Below, piece by piece: positions 5,892 through 7,373 of a stretch of 7,373 nt of DNA (the stretch's first letter is position 1; every line of letters begins with the position of its first letter). The translations under genes were made by a program, and so were the position numbers. The notes below the pieces were generated by a model, which was not told where the DNA came from, did no database searches, and saw nothing but the letters and a program-made list of their open reading frames with translations. The DNA is from an uncultured Nitrospina sp. (GTDB taxonomy: Bacteria; Nitrospinota; Nitrospinia; Nitrospinales; VA-1). The DNA lies in the NCBI GenBank assembly GCA_913044145.1, contig CAJWOD010000067.1, forward strand, positions 1 to 7,373, read 5' to 3'.

Positions 5892-7058
5892 TTAAATTGT
5901 AATCCCGCTAGTTTCATTTTCAGCGAACAATGAAAACTCTTCACTGGCTTCTTTGTAATCATCAAACCAAGCGGCGTCTGGGTTTCTATAAAATGCTAAA
6001 AAACGGGCGTTGTCTTCAGCATTTGCGGCCCGCGCATATTTGAAGAAAATTTGATCTTGTGTCATTCCGATAACTTCAATTTTTCCAGACTCATGAGACA
6101 TCACAAGACGCGCTCTTTTTGCTAGCCCCGAGCAACGTATTCGCGCTTTTTCAAATATTTCATAACCTTTTTCAATAGGAACAGAGTAGGTTTCATTTCC
6201 TAGAGTTGGGCGACACAAAAACACATAGTAGGGCGGTACGCCCATGAATGAAAGTTTGGAGAATAATTCAGCTAGCACATCTGGGTCGTCATTGACGCCT
6301 TTTACTAAAGGTGTTTGGTTCACCAGTGTGACCCCAGAGTCCATTAGAGCATTGAGCCCCTCGATTGCCTGAGGTGTGAGTTCCCGTGGATGATTGAAAT
6401 GGGCCATAATATAGATTTTCTTTTCATGTTTACTGTATTTGCGAAACATTTCAAGCAGGGACGGGTCGTTTATTATTCGAAACGGATTAAAAGCTGGCAC
6501 CTTGGTGCCTATACGGATGATCTTGACATGATCGATTTCTCGAAGCTGTTGAATAATAGGCTCCAACTTGCTGGTAGAAAGAATCATGGGATCACCACCC
6601 GTCAGTAATACATTATTAATTTCCTTGTTGTTTTTGATGTATTCAAGGCCTGCGCTGATATCTTTTGTTACCTCGTCATTCTCGTTCATAAATAGTCTTT
6701 TACGAAAACAGAAACGACAATAGGCTGCACAGACTTCATTGACGAGCAATAATGCGGTCGAGGTATATTTATGCTCTAAGCCGTGGACTTTAGTATATTT
6801 TTCTTCATTGGATGCATCGAGCTCACCCCATTCATTCAACTCCTCCACATCAGGCATGATAATGCGTTTGATAGGATCGTTAGGATCATCCCAATCAATT
6901 AAGGATTGATAGTAATCATTGGTTCGGAAAACAAACTGGTCATTCACTTTCTGCATTTCCTCACGTTCCGAATCTGTCAATTGAGGAATCTGCTCAAGCT
7001 TTGTTAAGTATTTAATTTTTTTAAAATTTGAACTGAGGTGTTTTAGTAAAACGTTCAT
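5892..7058 (-). CDS. KamA-family radical SAM protein (lysine 2,3-aminomutase-like, substrate uncertain)
   Basis: The 388-residue product has the radical SAM 4Fe-4S motif CAAYCRFC (Cys110, Cys114, Cys117) followed by FRKR, the TGGDP motif (153-157) and HFNHPRELT (220-228), matching the lysine 2,3-aminomutase/EpmB family. Lys326 in HESGK lines up with the PLP-binding lysine, so a PLP- and SAM-dependent 1,2-amino shift is likely. The two aspartates that bind the substrate lysine side chain in clostridial lysine 2,3-aminomutase (Asp293, Asp330) are not kept: the QCD segment is LCRP here (Arg283), and VVDAPGGGGK is VMSHESGK. The C-terminal part after Cys309 has no cysteine, so the zinc site of that enzyme is missing too. 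The substrate is therefore probably not free lysine; a carboxylate-bearing amino acid is one reading of Arg283. AGGAGG ends 6 bases before the ATG, a strong ribosome binding site. A 14-codon frame overlaps the start as ATGA. Confidence 0.9.
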   Translation of the reverse strand: MNVLLKHLSSNFKKIKYLTKLEQIPQLTDSEREEMQKVNDQFVFRTNDYYQSLIDWDDPNDPIKRIIMPDVEELNEWGELDASNEEKYTKVHGLEHKYTSTALLLVNEVCAAYCRFCFRKRLFMNENDEVTKDISAGLEYIKNNKEINNVLLTGGDPMILSTSKLEPIIQQLREIDHVKIIRIGTKVPAFNPFRIINDPSLLEMFRKYSKHEKKIYIMAHFNHPRELTPQAIEGLNALMDSGVTLVNQTPLVKGVNDDPDVLAELFSKLSFMGVPPYYVFLCRPTLGNETYSVPIEKGYEIFEKARIRCSGLAKRARLVMSHESGKIEVIGMTQDQIFFKYARAANAEDNARFLAFYRNPDAAWFDDYKEASEEFSLFAENETSGITI

Positions 7059-7099
7059 CCGGCACCTCCTACAATATTGGTTAAAATTTTCACTTTCAT
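7055..7099 (-). CDS. Possible 14-codon leader peptide overlapping the radical SAM start
   Basis: An ATG at 7099 opens a frame encoding MKVKILTNIVGGAG. It ends at a TGA that shares four bases (ATGA) with the radical SAM start codon at 7058, the usual arrangement for translational coupling. A weak GGAAAA lies just upstream. The codons for GGAGG serve as the Shine-Dalgarno of the downstream gene, so translating the leader would open or occupy that site. This may be coincidence, since short frames are common in AT-rich leaders. Confidence 0.22.
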   Translation of the reverse strand: MKVKILTNIVGGAG

Positions 7100-7103
7100 T
7101 TAG

Positions 7104-7328
7104 TTTTCCATAAAAAAAGCACGAAACCTTGCCCCCTTAGAAATATGGACAAATAAAACCTTAAACTCTTTAGAAAGGATTATTAGGTGCCACGCTGAAG
7201 CGATACCTAATTTAGTAAAGTGCGGGTTTCGAGTTGTGGGTAAAGCATACTTCATTCGTGGAGCGCTCGCAAGAAAATTTGGTTCAAAACCTAACAAATT
7301 TGATGTAAAAAAATTATTAAGCAATTGA
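7104..7328 (+). pseudogene. Coding-like gene fragment without a start codon, unrecognised
   Basis: After a TAG at 7101-7103 the plus strand is open for 74 codons to TGA 7326-7328, with no ATG, GTG or TTG usable near its beginning. From about 7168 the codon pattern looks like real coding sequence: by hand count about two thirds of codons start with a purine and a third with G. The peptide, including NLVKCGFRVVGKAYFIRGAL, is balanced and basic. I cannot assign it to a family; GFRVVGK is loosely like the end of some GNAT acetyltransferases, which is weak. It may be the remnant of a gene whose 5' part was lost when the radical SAM gene arrived. The overlapping minus-strand frame 7324-7100 (TTG start, no Shine-Dalgarno) looks less protein-like. 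Confidence 0.3.
7182..7211 (-). other. Compound hairpin upstream of the radical SAM gene
   Basis: ATTAGGT (7182-7188) pairs with ACCTAAT (7205-7211), 7 bp. Inside it, after an asymmetric internal loop, CGCT (7193-7196) pairs with AGCG (7199-7202). This compact 30-base fold would lie in the radical SAM leader RNA about 125 nt before its start. It also lies inside the coding-like plus-strand fragment, so the symmetry may be accidental. No known riboswitch is recognised. Confidence 0.3.
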
Positions 7329-7373
7329 AATTAATAGGCAAATTTAAATTTTAACAAAAACGCGCTATGCCCA

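Larger units (their letters stand above)
7059..7373 (-). other. Upstream region of the radical SAM gene, no intact gene
   Basis: These 315 bp lead into the radical SAM gene. On the minus strand a possible promoter is TTGCGA (7272-7267), 17 bases, TATGCT (7249-7244), each four of six consensus matches. This would give a leader of about 180 nt containing the hairpin at 7182-7211. A run of seven T on that strand follows only a 3-bp stem, so it is not a convincing attenuator. The 8-bp palindrome GAGCGCTC (7261-7268) overlaps the -35. The plus strand carries a coding-like fragment without a start. Confidence 0.35.

Noticed and set aside
6390..6608. Plus-strand frame of 72 codons inside the radical SAM gene.
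   Set aside because: It is antisense to the strongly conserved core of the radical SAM protein.
1167..7191. The 11-mer TTATTAGGTGC occurs at about 1167 and again at about 7180.
   Set aside because: It is a single short AT-rich match with different flanks. Nothing suggests insertion-sequence ends or an attachment site.
1..7373. Search for CRISPR repeats, tRNA or rRNA genes, transposase genes, toxin-antitoxin pairs and phage genes.
   Set aside because: No regularly spaced repeats, no conserved RNA motifs, and every substantial frame is explained by the listed genes.

Overview
This is a bacterial window with moderate to low GC, seven confident protein genes and short intergenic gaps. A Sec-type signal peptide and a large multi-spanning GT-C-type membrane protein fit a Gram-negative envelope. 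A fused MobB-MobA, tandem cyclophilins and a KamA-type radical SAM protein do not fix the lineage. An uncultivated marine or deltaproteobacterium-like or Nitrospinota-like bacterium is a guess, not a result.

Layout. At the left edge, on the minus strand, lies a fused molybdopterin-guanine dinucleotide biosynthesis gene (MobB then MobA) that runs off the window at its 3' end. A divergent intergenic region of about 460 bp follows. It holds a near-consensus sigma70-type promoter for each direction, several inverted repeats and a possible 47-codon ORF. On the plus strand come two tandem cyclophilin-type peptidyl-prolyl isomerases, one exported and one cytoplasmic, separated by a Rho-independent terminator, and then a small STAS-like (DUF4325-type) protein. 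Converging on these from the right are three minus-strand genes in transcription order: a KamA-family radical SAM protein, a GT-C/GT39-like integral membrane glycosyltransferase and a DJ-1/PfpI-like protein. The last 315 bp carry no intact gene. They hold a coding-like plus-strand fragment without a start codon, a compound hairpin and a possible 14-codon leader ORF overlapping the radical SAM start.

How the genes relate. The two isomerases are about 87% identical over their 160 shared residues and look like a duplication in which one copy gained or lost a signal peptide. The second isomerase and the STAS-like gene are probably co-transcribed, with a 32 bp gap and no terminator between them. 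The three minus-strand genes could form a loose operon, with gaps of 94 and 116 bp, but nothing ties them to one pathway.

I see no CRISPR array, tRNA, rRNA, insertion sequence or recognisable defence system. The points most worth a second look are a radical SAM aminomutase homologue lacking the lysine-recognition residues, a DJ-1/PfpI protein lacking the catalytic cysteine, a hairpin placed between a strong Shine-Dalgarno and the start codon of the second isomerase, and uneven nucleotide identity between the duplicated isomerases that suggests gene conversion.
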